64,000 bases of DNA from Pseudomonas orientalis (GTDB lineage Bacteria; Pseudomonadota; Gammaproteobacteria; Pseudomonadales; Pseudomonadaceae), in the NCBI RefSeq assembly GCF_001439815.1, contig NZ_JYLM01000012.1, forward strand, positions 108,731 to 172,730. Direction: 5' to 3'. Each line of letters starts with the position of its first letter. Within the stretch, counting starts at the first letter, position 1. Shown here piece by piece: positions 35,395 through 44,943 of this stretch. The notes below the pieces were generated by a model. It had not been told where the DNA came from. It saw nothing but the letters and a program-made list of their open reading frames with translations, and did not search any database. The translations under genes and the position numbers were made by a program.

Positions 35395-37227
35395 ATGTGT
35401 GGAATTGTTGGCGCAGTCGCCGAACGTAATGTAACCGCCATCCTCATCGAAGGCCTCAAGCGCCTGGAATACCGTGGCTATGACAGCGCCGGTGTGGCGG
35501 TCTTCACCAATGCCGGCAAGCTCGAGCGTATGCGCCGTCCGGGCAAGGTCAGCGAGTTGGACCAGGCCCTGGCCGGTGAGCCATTGGTAGGCCGTTTGGG
35601 CATTGCCCACACTCGTTGGGCCACCCACGGTGCGCCGTGCGAGCGCAACGCTCACCCGCACTTTTCGGGCGACCTGGCCGTGGTGCACAACGGCATCATC
35701 GAAAACCACGAAGTGCTGCGCGAACAACTCAAGGGCCTGGGCTACGTGTTCACTTCGGACACCGATACCGAAGTCATCGCCCACCTGCTCAACCACAAGC
35801 TCAAGGACCACAGCGACCTGACCACTGCCCTCAAGGCCACGGTCAAGGAACTGCACGGCGCCTATGGCCTGGCCGTGATCAGCGCGAGCCAACCTGACCG
35901 CCTGGTTGCCGCCCGCAGTGGCAGCCCGTTGGTGATCGGCCTGGGCCTGGGCGAGAACTTTCTCGCCTCCGACCAACTGGCCCTGCGTCAGGTGACCGAC
36001 CGTTTCATGTACCTGGAAGAAGGCGATATCGCCGACATCCGCCGTGAAAGCGTGCAGATCTGGGACGTCAACGGTCAGTCCGTCGAGCGCGAAGCCGTGC
36101 AATACCGCGACGGTGCCGAAGCCGCCGACAAGGGCGAGTTCCGCCACTTCATGCTCAAGGAAATCCACGAGCAGCCGTCCGTGGTGCAGCGCACCCTGGA
36201 AGGTCGCCTGAGCCAGAACCAGGTGCTGGTCAACGCCTTCGGCCCACAGGCCGCCGAGCTGTTCGCCAAAGTGCGCAACGTGCAAATCGTCGCCTGCGGC
36301 ACCAGCTACCACGCCGGCATGGTTGCGCGTTACTGGCTGGAAGAACTGGCCGGCATCCCGTGCCAGGTCGAAGTCGCCAGCGAGTTCCGCTACCGCAAGG
36401 TGGTGGTGCAGCCTGACACCCTGTTCGTGACCATCTCCCAGTCCGGCGAAACCGCCGACACCCTGGCCGCCCTGCGCAACGCCAAGGAACTGGGCTTCCT
36501 CGGCAGCCTGGCGATCTGCAACGTCAGCATCAGCTCCCTGGTGCGTGAATCCGACCTGACCCTGCTGACCCAGGCCGGTCGCGAAATCGGCGTGGCTTCC
36601 ACCAAAGCCTTTACCACCCAACTGGTCGGCCTGTTGCTGCTGACCTTGTCCCTCGGCCAAGTGCGCGGCACCCTTGCCGAAGGCGTTGAAGCCACCCTGG
36701 TGGAAGAACTGCGCCGCCTGCCGACCCGCCTGGGCGAAGCCCTGGCCATGGACGGCACCGTGGAAAAAGTCGCCGAACTGTTTGCCGACAAGAACCACAC
36801 CCTGTTCCTCGGCCGTGGCGCGCAATACCCGGTGGCCATGGAAGGTTCGCTGAAACTCAAGGAAATATCGTACATCCACGCCGAAGCCTACCCGGCCGGC
36901 GAGCTGAAACACGGCCCATTGGCCCTGGTGGATGACGACATGCCGGTGGTCACCGTGGCGCCGAACAACGAACTGCTGGAAAAGCTCAAATCCAACCTGC
37001 AGGAAGTGCGCGCCCGTGGCGGCCAACTGATCGTGTTCGCCGACGAAAAGGCCGGCATGACCAACGGTGAAGGCACTCATGTGATCAACATGCCGCACAT
37101 CCATGACACCTTGTCGCCGATCCTCTACACCATTCCGCTGCAGTTGCTGTCGTACTACGTCGCCGTGCTCAAGGGCACCGACGTTGACCAACCGCGCAAC
37201 CTGGCGAAGTCGGTGACGGTGGAATAA
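35395..37227 (+). CDS. glmS: Glutamine--fructose-6-phosphate aminotransferase (isomerizing)
   Basis: 610 residues. Begins CGIVGAVAERNVTAILIEGL with the N-terminal catalytic Cys of the glutaminase domain; two SIS domains follow (CGTSYHAGMVARYWLEEL; SQSGETADTLAAL), ending LAKSVTVE. It makes glucosamine-6-phosphate, the first step of UDP-GlcNAc synthesis. The last codons form the TnsD recognition region (attTn7), and a Tn7-like element is inserted 24 bp after the stop. No glmS ribozyme is seen, as expected outside Gram-positives. Its native terminator is now beyond the transposon. Confidence 0.98.
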   Translation: MCGIVGAVAERNVTAILIEGLKRLEYRGYDSAGVAVFTNAGKLERMRRPGKVSELDQALAGEPLVGRLGIAHTRWATHGAPCERNAHPHFSGDLAVVHNGIIENHEVLREQLKGLGYVFTSDTDTEVIAHLLNHKLKDHSDLTTALKATVKELHGAYGLAVISASQPDRLVAARSGSPLVIGLGLGENFLASDQLALRQVTDRFMYLEEGDIADIRRESVQIWDVNGQSVEREAVQYRDGAEAADKGEFRHFMLKEIHEQPSVVQRTLEGRLSQNQVLVNAFGPQAAELFAKVRNVQIVACGTSYHAGMVARYWLEELAGIPCQVEVASEFRYRKVVVQPDTLFVTISQSGETADTLAALRNAKELGFLGSLAICNVSISSLVRESDLTLLTQAGREIGVASTKAFTTQLVGLLLLTLSLGQVRGTLAEGVEATLVEELRRLPTRLGEALAMDGTVEKVAELFADKNHTLFLGRGAQYPVAMEGSLKLKEISYIHAEAYPAGELKHGPLALVDDDMPVVTVAPNNELLEKLKSNLQEVRARGGQLIVFADEKAGMTNGEGTHVINMPHIHDTLSPILYTIPLQLLSYYVAVLKGTDVDQPRNLAKSVTVE

Positions 37228-37246
37228 GCCTGATTGGCGTACCGAA

Positions 37247-37251
37247 AGGGG
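37247..37251. repeat. Target-site duplication, left copy
   Basis: AGGGG directly before the TGT of the transposon left end; matches the 5 bp after the right end (63817-63821). Five bases is the duplication length of Tn7. Confidence 0.9.
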
Positions 37252-37319
37252 TGTTTCCAAAGAATAAAGGATGTCACAAAATAATAAAGGTTGTCACAAG
37301 TCGGTAAAGTGTGTCACAA
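37252..37319 (+). repeat. Transposon left end with three TnsB-type binding repeats
   Basis: AATAAAGGATGTCACAA (37263-37279), AATAAAGGTTGTCACAA (37283-37299) and GGTAAAGTGTGTCACAA (37303-37319), spaced exactly 20 bp apart. The array and the equivalent inverted copies at the right end are the expected TnsB sites. Confidence 0.85.
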
Positions 37320-37491
37320 GCCTCTATCCCGGCGCTTTTGCCGGGGTAGTGGCAGGTTCAGGAATAACGGCTCATTATCTACCTCGCCACTGTCACTTCT
37401 GTCCTGGCTAAACCCGCTCATGAATTCCCCACGCCACATGCCCTGTGCCGTACTGATCGAGTGGATCGCCTAACAATGAGCGACTCGTGAA
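37320..37491. other. Left-end leader of the tns operon
   Basis: 172 bp with no gene. A GC-rich hairpin (CCCGGC / GCCGGG, about 37328-37344) lies near the left edge. The tns promoter is presumably here, but I see no clear consensus. Confidence 0.3.
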
Positions 37492-38391
37492 ATGACATCT
37501 GCGCCCGTTGCACCAAAAAAACCTGCTACCTCCAGATTGATGACTCAGCGGAAGATTGATAGGAAAATCAAATCAGGTCGTGGCTCTGGCGTAAGAGAAT
37601 CCTATGAGCCCTGGATCAAGATTTGGGATATGCAATCGAGGGGCGTGTCTCACCTTGTGCCGGGAGTGAAATTCCATCGCAGCCATCATCTGCTATCCAA
37701 CGCTGAGCGTGACTATCACCTGATCCTTGAGCAGGATCCCTCTATCATCGACGTTCGCGAGCAGTTTCCGCTTTTAACACAAGCTGAAACCCAAGCGATC
37801 GCTTCGAGTCTAAACTTCCGTCACCCTGTGTACCCGGGTACTCAGATCCCTGTCGTTATGACTACAGACTTCCTTATCACTTTCATAGATTCAGAGGGCG
37901 AAGAAAGGCTGGCCGCGCGTTCTGTAAAGTATCGAAAGGAATTTGAGGAAGCCGGTATCAGGGAGCGGAATCGGATGGCAGAAAAGCTTGAAATCGAAGC
38001 AAAGTACTGGGCTATGAGGAAGGTAGAATGGAAACTTGTTTTCCATGAAAATCTTTCGAAAATCAAAATAAAAAACTTAACTATTCTTAGAAGTTATGCA
38101 CATATCCATCCCTCTTTGCCTACGGATAAGAATGTTAATAGCCTGCTAGAATATATAGCTGAATGTGCGACTGATCAATTGCCCTTAAAAGCACTTTTAG
38201 AAAAAGCTTCAAGGTCAATTTTTATCGAATATATGAATGTTAAACGACTGTTTCATCTTCTTTTATGGACGGGTAGGCTTAAGACGGACCTAACTAATAG
38301 TTTGATAAGCTTATCCGAGCCGTTGCGCGTCTGGGTTAGTGATTCGTCCTTTTCCGGTGCACCAAAAATTGAGGTACCCCGCCATGCTTAG
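37492..38391 (+). CDS. tnsA: Transposase subunit TnsA (endonuclease)
   Basis: 299 residues. A PD-(D/E)XK-type fold with candidate catalytic residues Glu72 (NAERDYHL), Asp126 (TTDFLITF) and Lys146 (ARSVKY), matching the E-D-K triad of Tn7 TnsA; a C-terminal domain (about 170-299) would contact TnsC and DNA. TnsA cuts the 5' ends so that, with TnsB, the element is excised completely. First gene of the tns operon; overlaps tnsB by 8 bp. The gene is less GC-rich than the chromosome around it. The ATG has only a weak ribosome-binding site. Confidence 0.93.
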   Translation: MTSAPVAPKKPATSRLMTQRKIDRKIKSGRGSGVRESYEPWIKIWDMQSRGVSHLVPGVKFHRSHHLLSNAERDYHLILEQDPSIIDVREQFPLLTQAETQAIASSLNFRHPVYPGTQIPVVMTTDFLITFIDSEGEERLAARSVKYRKEFEEAGIRERNRMAEKLEIEAKYWAMRKVEWKLVFHENLSKIKIKNLTILRSYAHIHPSLPTDKNVNSLLEYIAECATDQLPLKALLEKASRSIFIEYMNVKRLFHLLLWTGRLKTDLTNSLISLSEPLRVWVSDSSFSGAPKIEVPRHA

Positions 38392-40555
38392 TCTGGGCGT
38401 TAACAGTATCGTTTCTCCAGGTGAGAGCTCTGGGCTTCTGAAGAAACCAGTTAGGGTTTTAGGAATAAGGAATGATTTTGTCTTAGTTATTGAATTGGGA
38501 ACGAATCCATCTAAGCCTTGGCGCATTGAAAGGTCGCTTTTAGTTGAAGAGATAAATAATGGTGAGGCGGTGCTCAATCTCGAAATGGTGCCCATGCATC
38601 TGCTTCGAAGCGATGATGAGATTGGCGAGAATGAAAAAATAAGCAGGGAAAAGAATTGGAAACTAGTACGTGGTTTAGTGGAGGGTCAGGTTCCACTCGA
38701 TATTTTAACGTCTAACTTTGGAGCTCTCGTTGCTAATCATGCGCTGGTGATGGGGGTAGACCGAAAACAAATCTATCGCCTGCTTTATCGGTATTGGAGC
38801 ATGGGGCAGACACGTAACGCTTTTTTATGGAATACAAGTGCGTGTGGAGGTCCTGGGAAATCAAAAAACCGTACCTCCGGTATAGTTCCTGGCCGACCGC
38901 TTAAATATCGTGGCGTAGTAGTGGATGATGGTGGCGCAATTTTGCTCGAAGCGCGACACGTGGGGCATATCCGTCTGGCTTATGGTCGCGTTGCCAGTGG
39001 CAGATGTGGCAGCCTAAAGAGAGCGCATGAATGGATGCTCGATAAATTTTATAGGTCGGTCAAGTCCGATGGTTCGAAGGGAAACCTTATACGCGGCAGC
39101 TATCCCTCCATCCACCAACTGAATCATCATGGAAAACTCTTTTTTGATGAACTCTATAGATTGAAGACTCGCGGCGGAGCAATCCGTTACAACAAAGATC
39201 ATCGTCCGCTAGTGGGGTCTGCCTCGGAGGGGTTGGTCGGTGCCGGCCATCGGTACGAAATCGACTCGACCGTTGCTGACGTATATCTGGTCCATCGAGT
39301 CAATCGGCTGTGGCTTATTGGCAGGCCAGTGTTGTATGTAGTGGTCGATACGTTCACCAGGATGATTGTAGGCGTTCATGTGGGTCTTGAGGGACCCAGT
39401 TGGAATGGCGCTAGGCATGCCATCTACAACGCCTGCACTGCCAAGAAAGATTTTTGCAAGCGCTATAACATTGAGATTGATGAGGGTGACTGGCCTTGCG
39501 CTCACCTGCCAGTTGAAATTGTCGCAGATCGAGCCGAGCTGCTCAGTGAAGCTGGGGAGACGATGACAAAGACTTTAGGTACGGTCCTCAAGATTTTGCC
39601 ACCGTTTCGGCCGGACTGGAAAAGTATCATTGAGAGCCGGTTTCGCCTGATCAACGAAAAGCTGGATTTGAAATTTTCCCCGGGCGGCGTAGATGCTCGG
39701 AAAATGGAGCGTGGTGATCGTGACTACCAGCTGGATGCCATCTTCGATATCGATGAGTTTACTGAAATGGTCATCGTCGGTGTTCTGGCTCACAACAAGA
39801 GCCTTCGCGTCCCTCATCTTCTGACCCGGGAGATGATCGCTGCGGAAGTAGAGCCCACTCCGATAGCTATGTGGAACTGGTCTATGGCAAACAATCTTCT
39901 GAATTCGAAAGTCGTGTCGCCCGCGGAGCTTAAGATTGCGTTGTTGCCCTCGCAGGAGTGTCGCATCGGCCGAGGCGGTATCAGTTTTCAAGGCGTGCAG
40001 TACACGTGTGAAACGGCTATCCGTTCAGAGTGGTTGGAACGCTCTCACAATTTCAAAACCAGATACGTCAGGGTTTTTTACGATCCAAACTCGATCGAGA
40101 ATTGCTGGATCAAGTCTGAGGCCGGTTTCGAGCCGTTGACCATCGTACCGCAGCACCGTGCTAAGTATGCGGGGCTTCGTATGGAGGAGGTCCTCGATAT
40201 GATCAAGATTTTGAACCAGGTCTCGCCTGACGCCCGATATGAAGATGCTTCCACTGGAGCACTCCTCCAGAGTCGTCAAGAGGAAATCCTTAACCGGGCG
40301 AAAGCTAAACGGAGGGCCCAAGGCAACCCAGAATCAGACGCTGAGTTTAAGCATGACAAGCGTTCGAAGCGTGCCACAGAAACTCAGAATGAGCGTGACT
40401 TGCATACCGCTGATCTAAATCAACTCCGCCTTGTAAATAACTCGCCAGGCGCAGTTGAAATTTCAAATCCAGTAGTCGAAAAACCTGTTTCGGGCAGGAG
40501 CGCTGCTTTTCTGAAACTGGTGATCAACGCGGATAACGAGGCCAATCATGAGTGA
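38384..40555 (+). CDS. tnsB: Transposase subunit TnsB (DDE recombinase)
   Basis: 723 residues from the ATG at 38384, chosen because it follows GAGGTACC and overlaps the tnsA stop; the open frame begins at 38339. The catalytic triad is Asp294 (YEIDSTVADVYL), Asp382 (VADRAELLSE) and Glu417 (WKSIIESRF). Spacing of 88 and 35 residues equals that of Tn7 TnsB. N-terminal helix-turn-helix domains bind the end repeats and the C-terminal tail (KRSKRATETQNERD...) probably contacts TnsC. It cuts and joins the 3' ends. Confidence 0.95.
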   Translation: MLSLGVNSIVSPGESSGLLKKPVRVLGIRNDFVLVIELGTNPSKPWRIERSLLVEEINNGEAVLNLEMVPMHLLRSDDEIGENEKISREKNWKLVRGLVEGQVPLDILTSNFGALVANHALVMGVDRKQIYRLLYRYWSMGQTRNAFLWNTSACGGPGKSKNRTSGIVPGRPLKYRGVVVDDGGAILLEARHVGHIRLAYGRVASGRCGSLKRAHEWMLDKFYRSVKSDGSKGNLIRGSYPSIHQLNHHGKLFFDELYRLKTRGGAIRYNKDHRPLVGSASEGLVGAGHRYEIDSTVADVYLVHRVNRLWLIGRPVLYVVVDTFTRMIVGVHVGLEGPSWNGARHAIYNACTAKKDFCKRYNIEIDEGDWPCAHLPVEIVADRAELLSEAGETMTKTLGTVLKILPPFRPDWKSIIESRFRLINEKLDLKFSPGGVDARKMERGDRDYQLDAIFDIDEFTEMVIVGVLAHNKSLRVPHLLTREMIAAEVEPTPIAMWNWSMANNLLNSKVVSPAELKIALLPSQECRIGRGGISFQGVQYTCETAIRSEWLERSHNFKTRYVRVFYDPNSIENCWIKSEAGFEPLTIVPQHRAKYAGLRMEEVLDMIKILNQVSPDARYEDASTGALLQSRQEEILNRAKAKRRAQGNPESDAEFKHDKRSKRATETQNERDLHTADLNQLRLVNNSPGAVEISNPVVEKPVSGRSAAFLKLVINADNEANHE

Positions 40556-41993
40556 CTTCAGTTTTGCGCCTGCTGAGTACGTCTCGACAGGCATGCCTCA
40601 ATACGATGGTAATCCCCTGATTGAGTGCCTCCCCAAGATTCTGTCGGATGTCGATGTCGTCAGACGCATCGGAAATGCCCCTGCACGGCCTAATGAGACG
40701 GAAAGGGCGATGGACCCGAAACTTCGTGGTCATGGGATTAACAGGCTGAAGGACGTCGTCGTACCATTTGAAATCCACCTGCGACTGGAGGATTTGTTCA
40801 GTCAGTTGATTCGGTACGGGTACACCGGACGCAATCCTTTGCATGCGTCCACCGTAAAGCACCGATTGCCTTCTTCTGCCGAAATCAAGGGGCACGGATT
40901 TATGTCCACCGCAGAAACAATGACCCTGATCGGGTTGAGCGGAATGGGCAAAACGACTGCACTCAACGCCATTGCCAAACTTTATCCACAGGTGATCAGC
41001 CACAGTAAATACAAGGAGCAGATATTCATTGAGACGCAGGTGGTGTGGCTCAAGATCGAATGTCCGCACGATGGCTCGTTACGGGGGTTTTGTGCGGCTT
41101 TCTTCTCTTCGTTGGATGCGGCATTAGGCATCGAGAAATATTCCAGCAGAGGCTCTACTGGTCGCAGCATCAGTGTCATGCTTCAAAACATCAGTCAACT
41201 GTGCAAAACCTTTTCTATTGGCGCGCTTATCATTGATGAAATGCAGCACCTTTGCTCGTCTCGAGGCGGCCAGGATCGTGAAAAGCTGCTCAATTTCTTC
41301 GTGACACTATCGAATGACGCAGGCGTCCCACTGGTCTATGTCGGCACAAATGCAATGCTTCCGCTGTTTTCAGGTGTATTACGAAATGCTCGCCGTGCGG
41401 CGGGAATGGGGCCGATCGCTTTTGACAGATTCTCCGAGGATGATCCATTTTGGGCGCACTTGGTGTCCCAACTCTGGGCTTACGACTGGACCAAAACTCC
41501 CGCCCCGTTGACGGGGCGGCTGCTTTCCAAAATCTACGATCTCACCCAAGGAAACACTGACTTTTTAGCCAAACTCCTAATGCTTTCTCAGCGTCATGCA
41601 ATCTGGGAGGGCATCGACTCTATCTCACCAGCGTTACTTCAGCAGGTGTACGACAATCAGATGAGGCTCCTCCATAAGCCCGTTGAGGCACTCCGGAGCG
41701 GCGACCCATTGCAGATCGCTGACTTCGAGGACATGATGCCTACAAAGGACCAGATCGCGCAGATGATGAATTACGATCTGGCGCGCCGTGCCGATAGAAC
41801 TCACCTTTCTCTCATTGCCCAAGCAGCGATTGCACCCGTCGAGCATATTGAAACAGAGGCTGTGAAGTCGGTCCGCAAGCCAGTAGTTCCGGTTGCCAAC
41901 GAGACACTACCAAGCGCCCATTTTTCTAAAGGCGATGATGTTGAGGCGCAACTTAAACAGCGTGGCTGGGTGGATCCGAACTCTGCCTGGTGA
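40548..41993 (+). CDS. tnsC: Transposition regulator ATPase TnsC
   Basis: 481 residues. AAA+ ATPase with Walker A GLSGMGKTT (129-137) and Walker B ALIIDEMQHL (Asp230-Glu231), plus a sensor-like VYVGTNAM segment. It links the target-selecting TniQ protein to TnsA-TnsB. Overlaps tnsB by 8 bp (ATGAGTGA), so translation is coupled. The C-terminal tail (380-481) is variable in the family and is not diagnostic. Confidence 0.94.
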   Translation: MSDFSFAPAEYVSTGMPQYDGNPLIECLPKILSDVDVVRRIGNAPARPNETERAMDPKLRGHGINRLKDVVVPFEIHLRLEDLFSQLIRYGYTGRNPLHASTVKHRLPSSAEIKGHGFMSTAETMTLIGLSGMGKTTALNAIAKLYPQVISHSKYKEQIFIETQVVWLKIECPHDGSLRGFCAAFFSSLDAALGIEKYSSRGSTGRSISVMLQNISQLCKTFSIGALIIDEMQHLCSSRGGQDREKLLNFFVTLSNDAGVPLVYVGTNAMLPLFSGVLRNARRAAGMGPIAFDRFSEDDPFWAHLVSQLWAYDWTKTPAPLTGRLLSKIYDLTQGNTDFLAKLLMLSQRHAIWEGIDSISPALLQQVYDNQMRLLHKPVEALRSGDPLQIADFEDMMPTKDQIAQMMNYDLARRADRTHLSLIAQAAIAPVEHIETEAVKSVRKPVVPVANETLPSAHFSKGDDVEAQLKQRGWVDPNSAW

Positions 41994-42016
41994 CATGAAT
42001 CGCGGGAGCCAAGTCA

Positions 42017-43489
42017 ATGGAGCGCTTGCATTGGTTTCCTCAGCCGTTTCCCGATGAGTTGCTCTACAGCCTAGCGGTGCGCTATCACAGACTATCGGCA
42101 AACCACAGTTATCGCCGGACAAGCCAGGATTTATTTGGCGTGTATTCTCGGACTTGCGGCTCAATCCTGCCATGCTGCTTGGGGACCTTATCTCAGGAGT
42201 TAGCCCGGGCCTATTCGGTGAACGAGCTAATTAACCGTTTTACGCTTTTACCTCTCTATGAGCCTTTTTTGAGTGAAGCGAAGCGCAGTGCCGCGCGAGC
42301 CGCGATGGCTGGTAATTCCGGAACTGGTCTGAAGATGAGCTTAGGCCTCACAGCGTCAGGTTTCCTCAAGCATGCGTCCTTTCGATATTGCGAAAGCTGC
42401 GTTGCTGAAGACAGTCGCAATTGCGGCTCGGCCTACTGGCACCGTATTCACCAAGCGATGGGCGTTTGTGTTTGCTCCCTGCATGGGAAGGCACTCCGCG
42501 CAATTACATTTCCGGATGGAGCCGATTGGCGTTGCATGCTGCTCCCGGGAGAGGCAGTAGGTTCCCAGATCATGGAGACTCCTGCCGAATCTGCAGTTGA
42601 TATCGTAAGTCAGATGCAGTTATGGGCTCTCAATCATCCTACGGATGTGCAGAGGCTCCTAGCTGGTAACTTCCTGGGATACCGGTTGGAGAAGATGGGA
42701 TTTCTCAAGTCCGGCAGGATTAAGGAGCAGGCTTTACGGGCTTTCTTGACGCCGAGTCTTTTACTTAGCTCTCTCGCTAATGAGTTTCAGGAGATCTGCC
42801 ACTCCTGTGACTGGGTATTTACAGTCTTGCGCCCCCGCGAGAGGGTCATACAGCCTTTGAAATTTTATTTTCTTTGCTGGCTCCTTGAGACAGACCTCGA
42901 ACAGCTAAGGGCTTTCGATCCTCAAGCTGATACTTGCAACGAAGAAGCACATAAAGGCAATGACCCTGGTACCACTATCGATCACGGCGAAGTCCAGGCG
43001 CGTCGGGCAGTGTTTTCAAGCAGCCTCAATATGAAATGTCATGAAAAGCCTGGCTATCAGTGGCTGTACCGCCATGATAGGGAGTGGCTAGCAGATTACG
43101 TGTCTGCACATCCCTTTATCCGATTAAGGCCGGAGTTAGTCGATTGGGACGCACGAGATCTAGCGCTAGCTCGAGATCTGCTAGTGGCGAGGGATCAGAT
43201 CCTATCTACACAGAGCAGGCCTCAAAAGATCACCCGCGCGGCGCTGGGCAGGAAAGTCGCCCATAGCTACGATTTTTTGAGGAGGCCAGGTAAATTTCCA
43301 ATAAGCTTTTTACTGATGAAGGACATGCTGGAATCTGATCATGACTATCAAATTCGTAAAATCTACTGGGCGGTGAGGCATTATCTTCCGCCTGAGCAAA
43401 GCGCTGTGAGTGTTGTATACCGACTTGCCGGAATCAGGGTGCCTCATGTCACTGTGAAGGAAGTATTACATATACTTTCAATCGCATGA
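42017..43489 (+). CDS. tnsD: TniQ-family target selector, TnsD-like
   Basis: 490 residues. The N-terminal TniQ domain begins WFPQPFPDELLYSLAVRYHRL; the zinc motif includes Cys125-x2-Cys128 (YCESCVAEDS), then YWHRIHQAMGVCVCSLHG. Length and C-terminal extension match TnsD rather than short TniQ proteins. Since the element sits in the glmS attTn7 site, this is the likely sequence-specific binder of the glmS 3' end. It follows tnsC by 23 bp. A palindromic stem-loop closes the unit at 43503-43521. Confidence 0.9.
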   Translation: MERLHWFPQPFPDELLYSLAVRYHRLSANHSYRRTSQDLFGVYSRTCGSILPCCLGTLSQELARAYSVNELINRFTLLPLYEPFLSEAKRSAARAAMAGNSGTGLKMSLGLTASGFLKHASFRYCESCVAEDSRNCGSAYWHRIHQAMGVCVCSLHGKALRAITFPDGADWRCMLLPGEAVGSQIMETPAESAVDIVSQMQLWALNHPTDVQRLLAGNFLGYRLEKMGFLKSGRIKEQALRAFLTPSLLLSSLANEFQEICHSCDWVFTVLRPRERVIQPLKFYFLCWLLETDLEQLRAFDPQADTCNEEAHKGNDPGTTIDHGEVQARRAVFSSSLNMKCHEKPGYQWLYRHDREWLADYVSAHPFIRLRPELVDWDARDLALARDLLVARDQILSTQSRPQKITRAALGRKVAHSYDFLRRPGKFPISFLLMKDMLESDHDYQIRKIYWAVRHYLPPEQSAVSVVYRLAGIRVPHVTVKEVLHILSIA

Positions 43490-43502
43490 TTTACTACCAA
43501 TA

Positions 43503-43521
43503 AACTCTAAGCTTTAGAGTT
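43503..43521. terminator. Stem-loop between convergent tniQ genes
   Basis: AACTCTAA / TTAGAGTT with a 3-nt loop (GCT), AT-rich flanks and no long U-run; a candidate bidirectional terminator. Confidence 0.5.
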
Positions 43522-43549
43522 AATAACTTATATATCTCAACTATTTTAC

Positions 43550-44374
43550 TTATCGAGAAGATGTTTCGCTCTTGAGCAATAAATTAAAATATACTTCGGC
43601 AGTCTCGCACCCAAGAAATGCGAGTATAGTGTAATTGTTGTCTGAGTAAGTTTTGGAAATAGGGGTTCTTAAGTCTACGCCAAATTTGTTTTTTATAAGA
43701 TTTTTTATAAAATCTTCATTTTGGTTTATTTCATTTCCATATCTCAAGCGAATGCTATTAATAATCAGCCAATCAGTTCTATATGACATAGGCGTGGCAC
43801 CATTGTACGTCAACAAGTCGGCAACAAATTTTGAATAGGCGAAGCTGAATGAGTCTGGCTCTTCGACTTGAGATTTATATTTTTGGCTGCATATGCTCAG
43901 TCTAGAAATCTGATGGTTTTTTATTAGCGTTAAGCATGTTGTGCATCTATCCATGAGTCTTGAGCCATGCACGCTACAGACTTGTACCGACGTAGGGACA
44001 TGTCTTCGGTGGACATATGCCGTGCCATAGTTTTCAAAATCCTCTAATGCACAAATAGGACAAATTTTCCTCCAAGCCGCTGGGGTTACAGCAATATCTT
44101 TTCTAGTTCGCGCAAGTGCTGCAGTCAGCGGGTACAAGGTATGGTTTTTTAGAACTTCTTCAGATACGTTTCTTTCTGTAAAGAAATCAGGGAATTGAAA
44201 TATGGCGTGTGCTCTAGATTCATATTTATCACCAGGTGCGTATCCGTAGCCTTTTCTGGGCAATGGTTTTATGTGAAAGTCTTTCAGCGCTACTGTTTTG
44301 AGGCCCAGCATCTCGTTCCCTCTCTGTAGCACAGACGCAATATACTCCCCGGGCAAGGGTGTAAAAATTTTCAT
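43550..44374 (-). CDS. Second TniQ-family protein, leftward
   Basis: 274 residues: MKIFTPLPGEYIASVLQRGN at the N-terminus, then a TniQ zinc region CPICALEDFENYGTAYVHRRHVPTS..VCSVHG..CTTC with Cys105, Cys108, Cys133, His136, Cys144 and Cys147. The pattern C-x2-C, Y.HR.H, C-x2-H is the same as in the TnsD-like protein, but the protein is much shorter and in opposite orientation. The DNA is strongly AT-rich compared with tnsC and the chromosome. It may be a second targeting factor (for example for plasmids or another site), or a relic of a different element. It shows no clear DNA-binding extension. Confidence 0.8.
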   Translation of the reverse strand: MKIFTPLPGEYIASVLQRGNEMLGLKTVALKDFHIKPLPRKGYGYAPGDKYESRAHAIFQFPDFFTERNVSEEVLKNHTLYPLTAALARTRKDIAVTPAAWRKICPICALEDFENYGTAYVHRRHVPTSVQVCSVHGSRLMDRCTTCLTLIKNHQISRLSICSQKYKSQVEEPDSFSFAYSKFVADLLTYNGATPMSYRTDWLIINSIRLRYGNEINQNEDFIKNLIKNKFGVDLRTPISKTYSDNNYTILAFLGCETAEVYFNLLLKSETSSR

Positions 44375-44612
44375 CAGTTATTCCGTAATCGGCCTTTCCT
44401 GGCAGCGCTGCAAGCGCACAAGCCGGCTATTCTACTTGATAGTTATCCGTTTGATGATTTACCTGATTTTTACTAGACTATTGCCCGTCAGCGGTCGCGT
44501 TTTGGGATGATGCCGCCGTGGCTAATGTTTTAGATGACGGTCTGCTCAGGCGGATCTTGAGGTATCAGCTTGGATAAGCGCGCATCAGTGAACCTGGCTT
44601 GCGAGGATGCAA

Positions 44613-44816
44613 ATGAAGGGACGTCGTAAGGTTAAAACTGACAAATGGCATATGCGCGATCAGTTCATTCGCGAAGCCCGGGCCATACTCGCTTCAAAGC
44701 CGGACGCCGGCCAGCGCTTTATGCGTATCACTGCGCAGACGGAGCTTGAGGAGCCTGTCGGGCTACTTGCTGGTAGCCGCAAGGCACCGGAAGGAATTTC
44801 AACAAAAAAACACTAG
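44613..44816 (+). CDS. Possible small basic protein, unknown
   Basis: 67 residues from the ATG at 44613, preceded by GCGAGGATGCAA. It is Lys/Arg-rich at the N-terminus (KGRRKVKTDK) and has no recognisable domain. It overlaps no other gene, and I cannot distinguish a real gene from chance. Confidence 0.2.
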   Translation: MKGRRKVKTDKWHMRDQFIREARAILASKPDAGQRFMRITAQTELEEPVGLLAGSRKAPEGISTKKH

Positions 44817-44943
44817 CCCGTTAACTCAGGTACTTCGCATGCCAAACGAGTTGATTGCACGAGCACACGATGACGGTGTAGCGCCATCTTTCGCTCATGA
44901 ACGCGAGCGTAGCGCTGCAGTGCTGATGCTTAGCTACCAGTGG

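Noticed and set aside
35377..37260. 627-residue open frame antisense to glmS
   Set aside because: Mirror of glmS codon bias with low-complexity composition (many His, Gln, Val); no ribosome-binding site or domain.
37291..37473. 60-residue frame in the transposon left end
   Set aside because: Lies across the TnsB repeat array and has no ribosome-binding site or family.
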